Part shown: in pieces, positions 1 through 9,458 of the stretch | Layout of the letters: every line of letters starts with the position of its first letter | Numbering within the stretch: position 1 is the first letter of the stretch | Assembly (NCBI RefSeq): GCF_009906955.1 | Contig: NZ_CP047656.1 | Location: 2,063,501-2,127,500 of the forward strand | Reading direction: 5' to 3' | DNA: 64,000 nucleotides | Source: Paraglaciecola mesophila | GTDB taxonomy: Bacteria > Pseudomonadota > Gammaproteobacteria > Enterobacterales > Alteromonadaceae | Translations under genes and position numbers: made by a program | The notes under the pieces: generated by a model | What the model saw: the letters and a program-made list of their open reading frames with translations, nothing else | The model's database searches: none | What the model was told of the DNA's origin: nothing

Positions 1-108
1 ATGAACCAATCTATTGCCCTTCGCTACATGCATTATTCCAATGGCGGTTTAAACACTCATAACCCAGGGGTAGACTTTTTAAACGTTTCCTATGCCGTGT
101 ATTTTTAA
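1..108 (+). CDS. PagL-like lipid A 3-O-deacylase, C-terminal end (partial)
   Basis: An open frame enters at the window edge and stops at TAA 106-108. The visible 35 residues contain HYSNGGL followed by NPGVD and end in an aromatic residue (SYAVYF), typical of an outer-membrane beta-barrel C-terminus. In the PagL family the catalytic His and Ser sit in an HYSN motif and the acidic residue lies 14 residues after the His; here that position is Asp instead of the usual Glu. PagL removes the 3-linked acyl chain of lipid A in the outer membrane. The call rests on this short tail only, and the true start lies outside the window. Confidence 0.6.
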   Translation: MNQSIALRYMHYSNGGLNTHNPGVDFLNVSYAVYF

Positions 109-142
109 TTTTGCCTAAACAAAAACAGCAGTCAGTAAATAA

Positions 143-175
143 CTCGCCCAGTAGTTTAGTGGGCGAGCATTTTTT
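143..175 (+). terminator. Rho-independent terminator, probably bidirectional
   Basis: Perfect 8-bp stem (CTCGCCCA at 143-150, TGGGCGAG at 160-167) with a 9-nt loop, followed on the plus strand by CATTTTTT. It lies between the convergent pagL-like gene and the dipeptidase gene, so it can serve both. Confidence 0.75.
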
Positions 176-191
176 AAGAATTTTACAGCAT

Positions 192-1436
192 TTATTTTTT
201 AGAGGTTTTCAAACTCTCAGCATAATCGTGAGCTTGCTGTAATACTCTAAGTGCATTACCACCCCAAATATCTGCTAAGTCACTTTTGCTGTAACCTTCA
301 TCAAGTAAACGTTTGGTGATTTTAGGTAGATTCACCACATCCATCATGTCATCAACACCACCGCCGCCATCCCAGTCTGCACCTATACCAACATGCTTCG
401 GGCCAACAACGTTTAATGCGTGAAGAAAGTGCTCCATGTAAACTTCGAAAGAGGCCTTAACTGCAGGATGTTCATGTTCTATTTCTCGGCGTTTTTCAAG
501 AATAACACTGCGATCACTACCCTCTTTTACCAACTTCATTAGCCCGCCAAATGCTGCTTTACGCTCTGGATCCGCGGGCAATTCTTCTAGGTACTCGCTG
601 TATGCGTTCATTTGAATAACGCCGCCGGACTTAGCTAATTCTTTTAACAAAGTGTCGTCAACGTTACGCGGGTGATCGTAAATCGCCTTACTGCCGGTGT
701 GCGACAATATAATCGGAGTTTTTGACAAGCGGATCATATCTTTAACCGTTTCATCATGGGCATGGGAGCCATCAAGCACAATCCCTAAGCGATTAGCCTC
801 AGCCACCAGCTTTTCACCTAAGGGCGATAAGCCACCCCATTTCGTACCAGATGGATCTGTCGAGCTGTCGCCAAACTGATTGTTTTTAAAATGCACAGGA
901 CCCGCCATGCGCAAACCAAATTTATAGAATGTTTCAAGCAAGCTAATATCCGTGCCTAATGGGTAGGCATTCTCCATACTCATGTACACAATATGCTTGC
1001 TGTTCTTCTTTATTTTTTCAGCATCAGCAGATTGTGTGGCAAATTCAAACACATCTGGATTGGCTGCTACCATGGTACGTATCGCCAATGCTCGCAGTAA
1101 GGCAGTATCACGACTTTGCTCATAGCCTGAGGTAGTTAATTCGCCCTGAGGGGAATACACAGCCCAAAAGCCACCATCTAATGCCCCCTCTTTCATGCGC
1201 GGCACATCAACTTGAGAGAAGTCATGGTCGTAGGTATGACGCTCAAGAATATCAAAGCCGGGTACCACTAAATTTGCTGGTGTATCTAAGTGGGAGTCCA
1301 GCGTCACCAAACTACGTTGAATGGCAGTTGCTTCTTCTATCGATACAGCGGCAGTAGCTGCTTGGCAACAAAGCAAACCTAGGGTGATGGACAGTAACTT
1401 CTTATTAAATTTATACATATGTTTACTCATATTCAT
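192..1436 (-). CDS. Membrane dipeptidase family protein (peptidase M19)
   Basis: A 414-residue exported enzyme of the renal dipeptidase family, which hydrolyses dipeptides with a binuclear zinc centre. Visible ligands are His49 and Asp51 (DSHLDTP), Glu155 (SMENAY), His225 (DGSHAHD) and His246 (LSHTGS). The C-terminal GIGADWDGGGG stretch is typical of the family. The N-terminus has a signal peptide ending near ATA-AV at residue 30. Its ATG overlaps the stop of the upstream TonB receptor by one base (TAATG), so translation is probably coupled and the receptor may import its peptide substrate. Specificity cannot be read from the sequence. Confidence 0.9.
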   Translation of the reverse strand: MNMSKHMYKFNKKLLSITLGLLCCQAATAAVSIEEATAIQRSLVTLDSHLDTPANLVVPGFDILERHTYDHDFSQVDVPRMKEGALDGGFWAVYSPQGELTTSGYEQSRDTALLRALAIRTMVAANPDVFEFATQSADAEKIKKNSKHIVYMSMENAYPLGTDISLLETFYKFGLRMAGPVHFKNNQFGDSSTDPSGTKWGGLSPLGEKLVAEANRLGIVLDGSHAHDETVKDMIRLSKTPIILSHTGSKAIYDHPRNVDDTLLKELAKSGGVIQMNAYSEYLEELPADPERKAAFGGLMKLVKEGSDRSVILEKRREIEHEHPAVKASFEVYMEHFLHALNVVGPKHVGIGADWDGGGGVDDMMDVVNLPKITKRLLDEGYSKSDLADIWGGNALRVLQQAHDYAESLKTSKK

Positions 1437-3778
1437 TAAAACGACACCGTTAACGAGGCTTGGAAATTACGTGGGTTGAGTGGACGATAAAAGGCCGAGC
1501 CAACGAACGCAAACGACAGTACTTCTTCATCAAATATGTTGTCTACATTAAAACGCAGACTGACATTTTCAGGCATACCAAATGGGTTTACACCACCGAA
1601 ATCCAGATAGGCGCTAACAATGGTGTAACTATCCATGGTGTAGGTTTCAGCATAATCAGTAAAGCGACTACCAGTATATTTGGCCGACATATTCGCCACA
1701 AGCCACTGTGTGGGCTCATAGGTGATCCCCGCAGTCATTAACCATTCTGGGCTATCGGCTAAGCGACTGCCCTCGGGGTTACTACCGAAGCCATCCACTA
1801 GGGTGGCATCTTTGTAGGATATATTTGCGTTCAAATACAACTGCTTGTTAAATGCTGCAGGTTGATACACACCACTTAACTCAAAGCCGTACGCTTCTGA
1901 TGCGCCGCCATTAATGTAAAAGCTCTCAGGCTGCTGAGTAGCGGGGTTAAATACGTTGCTGGCAAACAGGCGGTTATCGAATCGCGTGTAAAAAAGCGCT
2001 AATGCCGCATTAAAGGTTTCTTGATTGGTGCGGTACCCCATTTCAAAGTTGTCTGCTTCTTCACCCTCGGGCGTTTCAGGCTCAAAACTCAAGGCATTAT
2101 CGTAAATATCGTCAGTGCCATTGGGCAACGCATAGTTTTTTGAGTAAGAAGCAAAAATTTGATCCGTGTCGTTCAGACTATACACCGCGCCAATCGAAGG
2201 TAAAAAGTGCTTACTAAATTCACCGCCCACAGATTGCGGCCCATAACCTGCTTCACCATTAATCTCATAGTCGGCATAATCTCGATAACCATCCAAGGTG
2301 TAATCCACACTTAACGACTTAATACCAAGCTCTAATTTCAACGCGTCATCAAGTAGGCTGATGGTATCTTTTAGGTACAACTGCGTGGTCTCTCGTACCG
2401 CAGTATAATCACGACGGTAATAGGCGACCTCATCCCAAATCACGTCCCCATCGGCGCTACCGCCGGTTTTATTTAAGCGTTGCTGGGTACGATTGTAGGT
2501 ATCCTTTTCTCGCCAACCACCAAATTCAATCACATTATTTTCAAGCTCTAGAGTAAAGTCAGCCACAAAGCCTTTGCGATCTCCTCCTACCGAAGAAAGA
2601 CCGTATTGCACACCTCGTGGATGCACAACATCTAGCCCAGCAGCCGCTTGGCGCTCATAAATGCCCAAGGTATTTGTATAGGAATCTGGTGATACGCCAT
2701 AGCCGTCTTTGTCTTCAAAGTAGTAAGTACCGGCAAATAGCAAATTGTCTGTTAAGTAGGTTTCAAGCTGTAAAGAATACAGCTGGTCATCCCGTACATT
2801 GATTCTATCTTCGTAGTAACTGGTACAGTTACTACCTGTGAACACGGGAGTGAAGTCGTCATCGCCTATCGTGCCATCTTGGTTAAAGTCATACACTTGT
2901 GGCATCGCACCGATACAACCTTCAGGTATCGATTCTAAATAGCTGTAGTAATAATCGTTATCAAACGTTGCTTCGCTAGCAGAGGGAGAGTCATAATCGA
3001 AAAAGTCGTTTGATACATAGTTAAAGGTGAGTTTGGTATCAGCACTAAAAGCATAAAGTGCTTTGGCTTCAATGTGCTCTCGGTCAATGGTACCTGGGCC
3101 ACGCCACAAATCACTATCGGTTTTCGAGCGGCTCACAAACGCTTTAAAGCCATTCATATCACCTGTTTCTAATTTTATGAACGAGCGCTGTAAATCGTCA
3201 TCTCCCACTGTCAGTGACATCATGCCGCCCATTTCATCTGACGGGTCTACTGAATAATAAGAGGCGATGGGCCCCAGTGTCGAATAGCTAGGGGCTGATA
3301 CATCTCCTGCCCCGGGAGAGGCCACCACTGACGCTAAGTTTTCGTTGTCCACGTATCTGAAAATCGGGCTACCGCCAAAAGCGTCTGAACGCCCCATGGG
3401 CACGCCATTTAATACAAAGCCCATTTGACTTAAATTAAACGCGCGCACATTCACTGAGTTACCAAATTCATATAACCCCAAAGCGCCGTCAGTTTGCACA
3501 TTGAACCCAGGTAGACTCTCGAGCATTTTCAAACCTGAAATACCCCCAGGGGCTGATAGCAATGCTTCACGCGTCACAGCTAAGGTATTAGTTACCTCGC
3601 CTGTGCCTATCGCTACTTCTGTTTCTGACACTCTACGTCCCATGACTTGAATTTTTTCAGGCGCATCTTCCAGTGATGTATCTTCAATCTCTTGAGCAAG
3701 CACATGATTGACAGAGAATAACGCGGCAAGCGACACGCTGAGTAAAGTAGGACGAAATGACAAAATTGCTGTTTTCAT
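1436..3778 (-). CDS. TonB-dependent outer-membrane receptor (with EF-hand-like insert)
   Basis: A 780-residue receptor: signal peptide to about residue 29, plug domain from about 45 to 180 (EKIQVMGRR near the TonB box, VNVRAFNLSQMGFVLNGVPMG), then a barrel ending in an aromatic residue (LTVSF). An unusual calcium-loop-like stretch, DFNQDGTIGDDD at 297-308, lies between Cys288 and Cys318 in what should be an extracellular loop. It is the first gene of a two-gene unit with the M19 dipeptidase, which points to peptides or a peptide-linked nutrient as ligand. It is transcribed divergently from a second TonB receptor. The ligand is unknown. Confidence 0.9.
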   Translation of the reverse strand: MKTAILSFRPTLLSVSLAALFSVNHVLAQEIEDTSLEDAPEKIQVMGRRVSETEVAIGTGEVTNTLAVTREALLSAPGGISGLKMLESLPGFNVQTDGALGLYEFGNSVNVRAFNLSQMGFVLNGVPMGRSDAFGGSPIFRYVDNENLASVVASPGAGDVSAPSYSTLGPIASYYSVDPSDEMGGMMSLTVGDDDLQRSFIKLETGDMNGFKAFVSRSKTDSDLWRGPGTIDREHIEAKALYAFSADTKLTFNYVSNDFFDYDSPSASEATFDNDYYYSYLESIPEGCIGAMPQVYDFNQDGTIGDDDFTPVFTGSNCTSYYEDRINVRDDQLYSLQLETYLTDNLLFAGTYYFEDKDGYGVSPDSYTNTLGIYERQAAAGLDVVHPRGVQYGLSSVGGDRKGFVADFTLELENNVIEFGGWREKDTYNRTQQRLNKTGGSADGDVIWDEVAYYRRDYTAVRETTQLYLKDTISLLDDALKLELGIKSLSVDYTLDGYRDYADYEINGEAGYGPQSVGGEFSKHFLPSIGAVYSLNDTDQIFASYSKNYALPNGTDDIYDNALSFEPETPEGEEADNFEMGYRTNQETFNAALALFYTRFDNRLFASNVFNPATQQPESFYINGGASEAYGFELSGVYQPAAFNKQLYLNANISYKDATLVDGFGSNPEGSRLADSPEWLMTAGITYEPTQWLVANMSAKYTGSRFTDYAETYTMDSYTIVSAYLDFGGVNPFGMPENVSLRFNVDNIFDEEVLSFAFVGSAFYRPLNPRNFQASLTVSF

Positions 3779-4316
3779 GTGTGTGGTTCCTATGTATTTA
3801 CATGGGTATTGCTTTGTGGATGAGCCCCTTCTTCGAGGAGTGACTTAGGGCAACTCAATAAACGTACCAATCTCATAAATGCGTCATGAGAAAATCAGCA
3901 GGCGAGTGGAACTGCGCATTTTTAAAGCGTTTGATGATAAATTTAACAAGCGAAGAGCGTTAAAAACCTGAGAATATTCTGCAGAAAAAATCACAAAGTG
4001 TGTTTCTTCTGCACCACGAAAGAATAAAAATGCACCACAAAAGCCAAATGTAACAAATAATTAATTCGAGTAGTTTTATTGGCTAAAGCCACGTATTTAT
4101 TAGCATCAGCAAGGTCTAACCAGTATTTAAAGTGATTGCATGGCGCATAAAACAAGTCGAAACTGGGCCGATAATTGACTTAGGTCATACCTCTTTATTG
4201 CATAACGGGCTATGGATCTATAAACCTTATTCTAAAAAGGTATGGCAAAACGCCAGTTATCAGTTCACGACTTAGCGATAGGGATCGCACACATCAACTA
4301 ATAAAAAGGGAACACC
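3779..4316. promoter_or_regulatory. Divergent intergenic region between two TonB-receptor operons
   Basis: 538 bp between the start codons of the two receptors. It must hold both promoters; I could not pick one convincingly. The plus-strand gene has a clear ribosome site (AAAAAGGGA) eight bases before ATG 4317. A 51-codon plus-strand open frame at 4120-4275 without a start looks faintly protein-like but matches nothing I recognise, and I do not call it a gene. Confidence 0.4.
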
Positions 4317-6584
4317 ATGCAAAACACACACATACTGCGTGACCAAACCAGGTCCGTTACAATAAAAACGTTTAAATACTCACCCATTGCACTTTGTCTT
4401 GCTGCGGCCACGACTTCAATGAATGTGCAAGCACAAGAAAATGGCCCTACTGCGACGCAAGACACCAGCCAATATGAACGCGTTATTGTAACTTCGCGTA
4501 AACGCTCAGAGTCCATGAATGACGTCCCCATCAGTATCAATGTGGTGGGCGAAGATTTGATTGAAAATTTAGGAGCGGTGGATTTCACCGACTTACTTGG
4601 GGTGGTGCCAAGCCTAACTGCCTATGAAAATGGCCCGGGTCGCACACGCTTGTCTATTCGTGGTGTCGCAAACGGTGGCGGCAATGACAACGACACTCAA
4701 AACCAAGAAACGGTTGGTATTTACCTAGATGAAATCCCCATTTCAATGGGCGGCATGAACCCTGAGCTAGCATTATTTGACCTGAAACGCGTTGAAGTAC
4801 TGCGCGGCCCTCAAGGGACCTTATTTGGGGCTGGCTCGATGACAGGTACAGTACGTTTGGTTTCTAACGATCCTGACCTTTCGACATTCAAGGGTAAATA
4901 CGAACTCAGCGCATCTAAAATAGAGCATGGTAGCAACAATAAATCAGTCAAAGCGTTGGTTAACGTACCTATTATTGATAACGAACTCGCTGTACGGGTT
5001 AGCGGCTATTACTTAGATAACGGCGGTTATATTGATAACAGTTTAACGGGTGAAAAAAACCTGAATGACGGGTTATCCAAAGGTGCAAAGATCTCTGCAT
5101 TGTACATACCAACTAACGAACTGAGCGTTGAACTAAGCTACATCCACCATGATTATTCAGACGACGGACGTCCAGTTGATATCGATTCAACACCACTTTT
5201 TGTGCGAGATTACCCGTCATTTGATGGTTTTGACGACACCATGGATATCGCTAATCTCACCCTCACTTACGATCTAGATTGGGCAGAACTGACCAGCTCA
5301 TCGTCCTATTTTGACCGTTCAATCGTCAATCCTCGCTCACTTGATTTGCTATTTGAATCTGCCTTGCCTCCGGGGATCACCCCCCACGAACTAATCGACT
5401 TTACCGATTCTGAAGTGTTCGTACAGGAACTACGTTTAGCATCCACCACCGACAGTGACTTGCAGTGGACAGTGGGCGCATACGCAGACAAAAAGGACGT
5501 ATTTTATGAGAATACTTTTCCTGTGCCCGGCGCTGACGCCATCTTAGGCGTGCCGTCTTCGGCGTTTGGTGCACCAGAGGATCACTTATTCTACGGTTTT
5601 GATGACCTCACAGTGAAGACCTATGCCTTTTTCGGTGAGCTTTATTACGATATCGGCGATTTGTCTATTACTGCAGGCTTACGTTATTTTAACTGGGAAC
5701 AAGAGATAGAGTTTTACCAATCAGGCTTGTTCAACGGTGAAGCCAACAGCGACGCTCGCCCCAAAGGCAAAGTCGATGGTTATAACCCTAAATTAAATGT
5801 GTCGTACCACCTAAATCGCGACAACCTCATCTATGCTCAAGCGGCTAAAGGGTTTCGCTACGGTGGTATCAATGGGGCTATTCCTGAATCAGTGTGTGCC
5901 GATGAGCTAGCACAGGTCGAACGTGATGGGGGCGATACGCGTTTCTTCGAACCAGATGAAATCTGGAACTACGAAGTCGGTGTAAAAGGCAGTGACACCC
6001 AAGGTACAGTTAGCTACAACGCGACTTACTTTCATATTGATTGGAGTGACATGCAAACCAGTCGTAGCTTTGAGTGCGGATTTGGTTTTAAAGAAAATGT
6101 CGGTGATGCCACCAGTAAAGGTGTTGAACTTGAAATAACCGTTAAACCTCTTGATGGGCTCGTGCTATCAGCAGGTGGCGCTTACATCAACACCACCTTA
6201 GATGCTGATGTGCCAAACTTAGACGCACAAAAGGGGGACGCAGCGCCCTTCGTGCCTGAAATTTCTTTTACGACGTCAGCTGAATATTCTACTGAGTTAA
6301 ATAAAGATCTCGAAGGCTTCGGTTGGGTTAACGTACAGTACACGGATGACCGCTCTACTGAATTCAGTGAGCAAAACAGCAACTACCGTAAAATGGATGC
6401 GTACACAGTAGCCAATATGCGCTTAGGTATACGCTTCTCTGATTACGAAATATCCTTGTTTGCAAATAATATGTTTGATGACGATGGCGTAGTGCGTGCA
6501 ATCGGTCGCCCTCCGTTTGATCCGCCTGCCAGCATACGCGTTACCCCGCGCACCATAGGCATGACGTTTAGAGGTGGCTTTTAG
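4317..6584 (+). CDS. TonB-dependent outer-membrane receptor
   Basis: A 755-residue receptor with a signal peptide cleaved near VQA-QE (about residue 40), a TonB-box-like YERVIVTSRKR, a plug domain (about 50-190; LSIRGVANGG, GIYLDEIP, VEVLRGPQGTLFGAGSMTGTVR) and a beta-barrel ending RGGF. The plug motif VEVLRGPQGTLFG is the usual one of nutrient receptors of the IroN/FepA-like superfamily in Alteromonadales. It starts with ATG after AAAAAGGGA. A small exported SnoaL-like protein follows 146 bp downstream on the same strand. The ligand is unknown; nothing nearby indicates a siderophore. Confidence 0.9.
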   Translation: MQNTHILRDQTRSVTIKTFKYSPIALCLAAATTSMNVQAQENGPTATQDTSQYERVIVTSRKRSESMNDVPISINVVGEDLIENLGAVDFTDLLGVVPSLTAYENGPGRTRLSIRGVANGGGNDNDTQNQETVGIYLDEIPISMGGMNPELALFDLKRVEVLRGPQGTLFGAGSMTGTVRLVSNDPDLSTFKGKYELSASKIEHGSNNKSVKALVNVPIIDNELAVRVSGYYLDNGGYIDNSLTGEKNLNDGLSKGAKISALYIPTNELSVELSYIHHDYSDDGRPVDIDSTPLFVRDYPSFDGFDDTMDIANLTLTYDLDWAELTSSSSYFDRSIVNPRSLDLLFESALPPGITPHELIDFTDSEVFVQELRLASTTDSDLQWTVGAYADKKDVFYENTFPVPGADAILGVPSSAFGAPEDHLFYGFDDLTVKTYAFFGELYYDIGDLSITAGLRYFNWEQEIEFYQSGLFNGEANSDARPKGKVDGYNPKLNVSYHLNRDNLIYAQAAKGFRYGGINGAIPESVCADELAQVERDGGDTRFFEPDEIWNYEVGVKGSDTQGTVSYNATYFHIDWSDMQTSRSFECGFGFKENVGDATSKGVELEITVKPLDGLVLSAGGAYINTTLDADVPNLDAQKGDAAPFVPEISFTTSAEYSTELNKDLEGFGWVNVQYTDDRSTEFSEQNSNYRKMDAYTVANMRLGIRFSDYEISLFANNMFDDDGVVRAIGRPPFDPPASIRVTPRTIGMTFRGGF

Positions 6585-6616
6585 TCAGTGTACATCGTTT
6601 ATCACTAACGCCGATC

Positions 6617-6692
6617 AGGTAGTACGCTAGGCGTGCTACCTGCCAATTACCCGATAGCTGAGTTTGTCTGGCACTTAAAAAACGCCAGACAA
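6617..6692 (+). other. Two adjacent intergenic hairpins
   Basis: Hairpin one spans 6617-6641: 11-bp stem with one G-U pair and a 3-nt loop. Hairpin two spans 6664-6692: perfect 9-bp stem TTGTCTGGC / GCCAGACAA with an 11-nt A-rich loop. Neither is followed by a T-run on the plus strand, so they are not classical terminators. They could stabilise the receptor mRNA or attenuate transcription into the next gene. Confidence 0.4.
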
Positions 6693-6730
6693 TGACATAA
6701 GAAAAGAACCAATTTAACATGGAGAAACAT

Positions 6731-7261
6731 ATGCTTTTTCACGCACTACGAACCCGCACTACACATTGTATGTTGGCAATACTACTGAGTTGCTCATTGA
6801 ATGTCATGGCCAGCGATGAAAGTAAATTTGAGGCAACTCAAGGGGTAAACCAAGTCCTTGACGGCTTACATCAAGCTGCCAGTCAGGCAGATTTAGAGAA
6901 ATATCTCGGCTCATTTACCGATACCGGCGTATTTATGGGCACGGATGATTGGGAGCGCTGGACACGCCCCACCACCTTAGACCAATACGTGGCAGAACGC
7001 TTCGCAGGCGGCACCGGCTGGACGTATCAATCCGTGGAGCGCAACATCAACTTCTCGGAAGAAAAAAACATCGCTTGGTTCGACGAAATCACCGTTTCTA
7101 AAAAGTGGGGACGCTTTCGCGGAACGGGTGTGCTAATAAATGACAACGGCCAATGGAAAATTGCCCACTACGCCATGTCAGTGCTAGTACCAAACGAAGC
7201 ATGGGAAAAGGTCGCCGAGATCAACATTAAAACCTTTGCTGATCGTCAAAAGAACGAGTAA
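6731..7261 (+). CDS. Exported SnoaL/NTF2-like protein
   Basis: About 176 residues. I place the start at ATG 6731 because GGAG at 6721-6724 is spaced correctly for it; an in-frame ATG at 6719 has no ribosome site. A signal peptide (MLAILLSCSLNVMAS) precedes one NTF2-like fold domain: helix HQAASQADLEKYLGSF, then TDTGVFMGTDDWERW, and a late strand NGQWKIAHYAMSV, as in DUF4440/SnoaL-like proteins. Such domains form cone-shaped pockets, some catalytic and some only binding. It is probably periplasmic and co-transcribed with the receptor upstream. Its substrate cannot be inferred. Confidence 0.75.
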   Translation: MLFHALRTRTTHCMLAILLSCSLNVMASDESKFEATQGVNQVLDGLHQAASQADLEKYLGSFTDTGVFMGTDDWERWTRPTTLDQYVAERFAGGTGWTYQSVERNINFSEEKNIAWFDEITVSKKWGRFRGTGVLINDNGQWKIAHYAMSVLVPNEAWEKVAEINIKTFADRQKNE

Positions 7262-7316
7262 ATCGGTTTTACACAATGCCAATAGCGCGCTAATCGCTCA
7301 TGTGACCCGCCGTTAA

Positions 7317-7579
7317 TACCAATTCCATTAAATAATTAACCACTCAGCGAAAATTTAAAAGGACTTAATCAAGGCGCTTGAATGAAGTAATAGTGGTTCT
7401 CTTTCGAGTCCGAGCAACACAGAGTAAGTCCTTTTAAAATTCGCCCGTAGGGAATTCCCCAGCGGGTTTTGCACTGCGTTCTCGGTATTTGAAAGGGAAC
7501 AACCATTACTGCACACCGACGTCTTGTTCAAAACCCGCTGGATGAATTCTGAGAGGCCAATTATTTAATGGAATTGGTA
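7317..7579. mobile_element. MITE with long terminal inverted repeats
   Basis: A 263-bp non-coding element bounded by TACCAATTCC and GGAATTGGTA. The inverted repeats are perfect over 21 bp (7317-7337 with 7559-7579). It is flanked by a TAA direct repeat (7314-7316, 7580-7582), consistent with a 3-bp target duplication. Internally there are more inverted repeats: one pair containing AAAAGGACTTA near 7350-7375 and 7430-7455, and one containing CAGCGGGTTTTG near 7460 and its complement near 7530. The element could therefore fold into a branched cruciform. It encodes no transposase and must have been moved in trans. Confidence 0.8.
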
Positions 7580-7796
7580 TAAAACCAGTAAGACTAGTAA
7601 ACTGAGCATCAAGCCTATAATTAAACCTGATGCTCATATTAAAAATATAAGCTTCGCCCTCTTTGTTATTTTTTATCATGTGTAAACGAGCCTAATCCGC
7701 ATTCATGCATGTACAGCAAAAGTTTATATACTAGGCTCTAGAATGACGAGCTACCTTTCACACTCACAAAACAAAAAAACATCTCTTAAAAAAAGC

Positions 7797-8291
7797 TTAA
7801 TATGCGCTTTCTAATTCAGGAATCCTGACAAAAAGTACCTTATCGCTTTCATCAGCGTAAACCTCAAACTTACCTCTTACCGGTTGCCAAAAGCGATTGT
7901 AGTTGTAGCAAAATAATGACCGTAGCAGTGGAATATCTACCTCATTATTTGTAACCAAACCAGCTATCATTTTATAAAATGCGGCCACACGATTTAGCGC
8001 TATAAGGTCATCCTTAGTGATCATAGCTAGCTCTTCACTTTTGTTTTCTAACTGAATTTCGTTAACCAAATCTTCCCAGTTATAGTGGTTGTTTGGCAAA
8101 TTCAAAAACTTTTCCCACATGTACATACGCGCTTGCACAAACGTATGGTCTTGGTCAAAATCCCGTGCGAGTTGCAATGTATTATTGATTCGCCGATTTC
8201 GCCGGTTAATGTGTAAGTTAACAATAACGGCGATCGTTCCCACTGTAGTGGCTAGACCTGTAGATACAAATATCGCGATATCACTACTCAT
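7797..8291 (-). CDS. DUF4760-like membrane-anchored protein
   Basis: 164 residues with one N-terminal membrane segment (about residues 4-27), followed by a basic stop-transfer stretch (NRRNRRINN) and a helical soluble domain. The pattern LARDFDQD, LNRVAAFYKMIAGLVTNNEVDIPLLRSLF and NYNRFWQPV resembles DUF4760, whose function is unknown. It stands alone between a MITE and an apparently non-coding stretch. A TGACCTCCTTG-type ribosome site (AGGAGG on the minus strand) precedes the ATG. The family assignment is by eye. Confidence 0.65.
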   Translation of the reverse strand: MSSDIAIFVSTGLATTVGTIAVIVNLHINRRNRRINNTLQLARDFDQDHTFVQARMYMWEKFLNLPNNHYNWEDLVNEIQLENKSEELAMITKDDLIALNRVAAFYKMIAGLVTNNEVDIPLLRSLFCYNYNRFWQPVRGKFEVYADESDKVLFVRIPELESAY

Positions 8292-9206
8292 TTGACCTCC
8301 TTGTGCACACTATTTATCAAATATTGGATCTTGTAATGGCATTATATTACAGATTCATTTTTTCTTCGCTTGAATAGAATAGTGTCTGTAAATTTGAAAA
8401 ATCGAAATAGACTGAACTGTGTATTAATTTAATTCTGATCAATATCAACCTTTCTACAAAATAGCGCAACCTTCGTTTACGCCAACACTCGATTGGTATC
8501 GGATAAGCATACTTCCCAATCCAATCACTCACAGAGTCTCTGTGCTAAACTAGACAACGAAAATGTCGCTAGCAACAACACGTCCCTATTATCCACTGCC
8601 GAGCAATCCCCGCAATGATCAGAAGACTTATACCAATTCCTTTAAATAATTAACCACTCAGCGAAAATTTAATGGAATTGGTATTAAAGGCCAAATTCGC
8701 TGTAGTCACTAAAAGCGTTCAGAAAGCTTCATCTCTTCGTGCGTCATCATCCTAAATTGCGCGAACGATTTTAATACCCAAGTTATGGAGACCATAGAAA
8801 AAACGCTTGAAATGTATATCGATATAAGACCTGCAAGCAAAGACAACTTTTAGAAAAATACGTGATTTAGCCGTCCCTGAAGCGCAGTTAGGTTATATGG
8901 CTGACGATATTTTATCTTTGCTCGAATCTCACTATCACCCTAGCTATATGAAAGAAGGTTAATATCGGAGTAACAAGAAAAAGAGATTTGCTATTTTCAT
9001 AGCCCCCCTATGGCAACGTTTTTTTGCCAAAGCTTTGGCTTTAACGAACTCAGGATGGGTAAAAACGACGATGACATGCTTGCCATCATCAGCTTATAAC
9101 GAGCTAGCAAAAAGTTATAGGAAGTAAGCGTGGAACCCCAGTGGTATTCATCATCACCACGCTTAGTTATGTCCCCACTATCAATACCTGCAAATCCCAT
9201 AAAGGG
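8292..9206. other. Gene-poor stretch with a mini-MITE and a possible coding remnant
   Basis: About 915 bp in which I see no convincing intact gene. It contains the 53-bp mini-MITE at 8631-8683. At 8828-8962 on the plus strand there is a start-less 44-codon frame ending in DDILSLLESHYHPSYMKEG that reads like the tail of a decayed gene. I cannot name its family. The other short frames here have atypical composition. Confidence 0.35.
8631..8683. mobile_element. Internally deleted 53-bp copy of the MITE
   Basis: It carries the same left end as the 263-bp element (TACCAATTCC, then TTAAATAATTAACCACTCAG with one upstream mismatch) joined directly to its right end (AATGGAATTGGTA). The junction falls at ATTTAA, a 6-bp microhomology present in both arms of the full copy. 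It is flanked by a TTA direct repeat (8628-8630, 8684-8686). Confidence 0.8.
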
Positions 9207-9458
9207 CTATTCTGGCAAGGTAATATTCAACTCTAATACAGAACAATCATCGTTGTTATCAAGCTGAACTGTCACTTGATCTTCTTCGATGTTGACGTAT
9301 TTACGGATCACATCCATGATCTCTTTTTGCATCAACGGCAGGTAGTCAGGCTGCTGACGCTTACTGCGCTCGTGGGCCACAATGATCTGCAAACGCTCTT
9401 TAGCCAGTGATGCGGAGCTTTTTTTCTCTTTTTTCAAAAAGTAATTAAAAATGCTCAC
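9207..9458 (-). CDS. minE: Cell division topological specificity factor MinE
   Basis: 83 residues, full length for MinE. The N-terminal amphipathic/anti-MinCD helix region ([30 protein letters not shown]) and the C-terminal dimerisation strand domain are both present. MinE stimulates MinD ATPase and drives pole-to-pole oscillation so that MinC inhibition is lowest at mid-cell. It starts with GTG, overlapping the minD stop by one base (TAGTG) with AGGAGGTAAATA in front, so translational coupling is expected. It is the last gene of minC-minD-minE. Confidence 0.97.
   Translation of the reverse strand: MSIFNYFLKKEKKSSASLAKERLQIIVAHERSKRQQPDYLPLMQKEIMDVIRKYVNIEEDQVTVQLDNNDDCSVLELNITLPE

Noticed and set aside
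6617..6692. Rho-independent terminators after the second TonB receptor
   Set aside because: Both hairpins are strong but lack T-runs.
8347..8532. 61-codon minus-strand frame
   Set aside because: No ribosome site, odd composition rich in Leu/Ile/Arg, no recognisable motif; treated as chance.
8997..9200. 67-codon minus-strand frame just after minE
   Set aside because: No recognisable domain and no start context; could be a remnant but not supportable.
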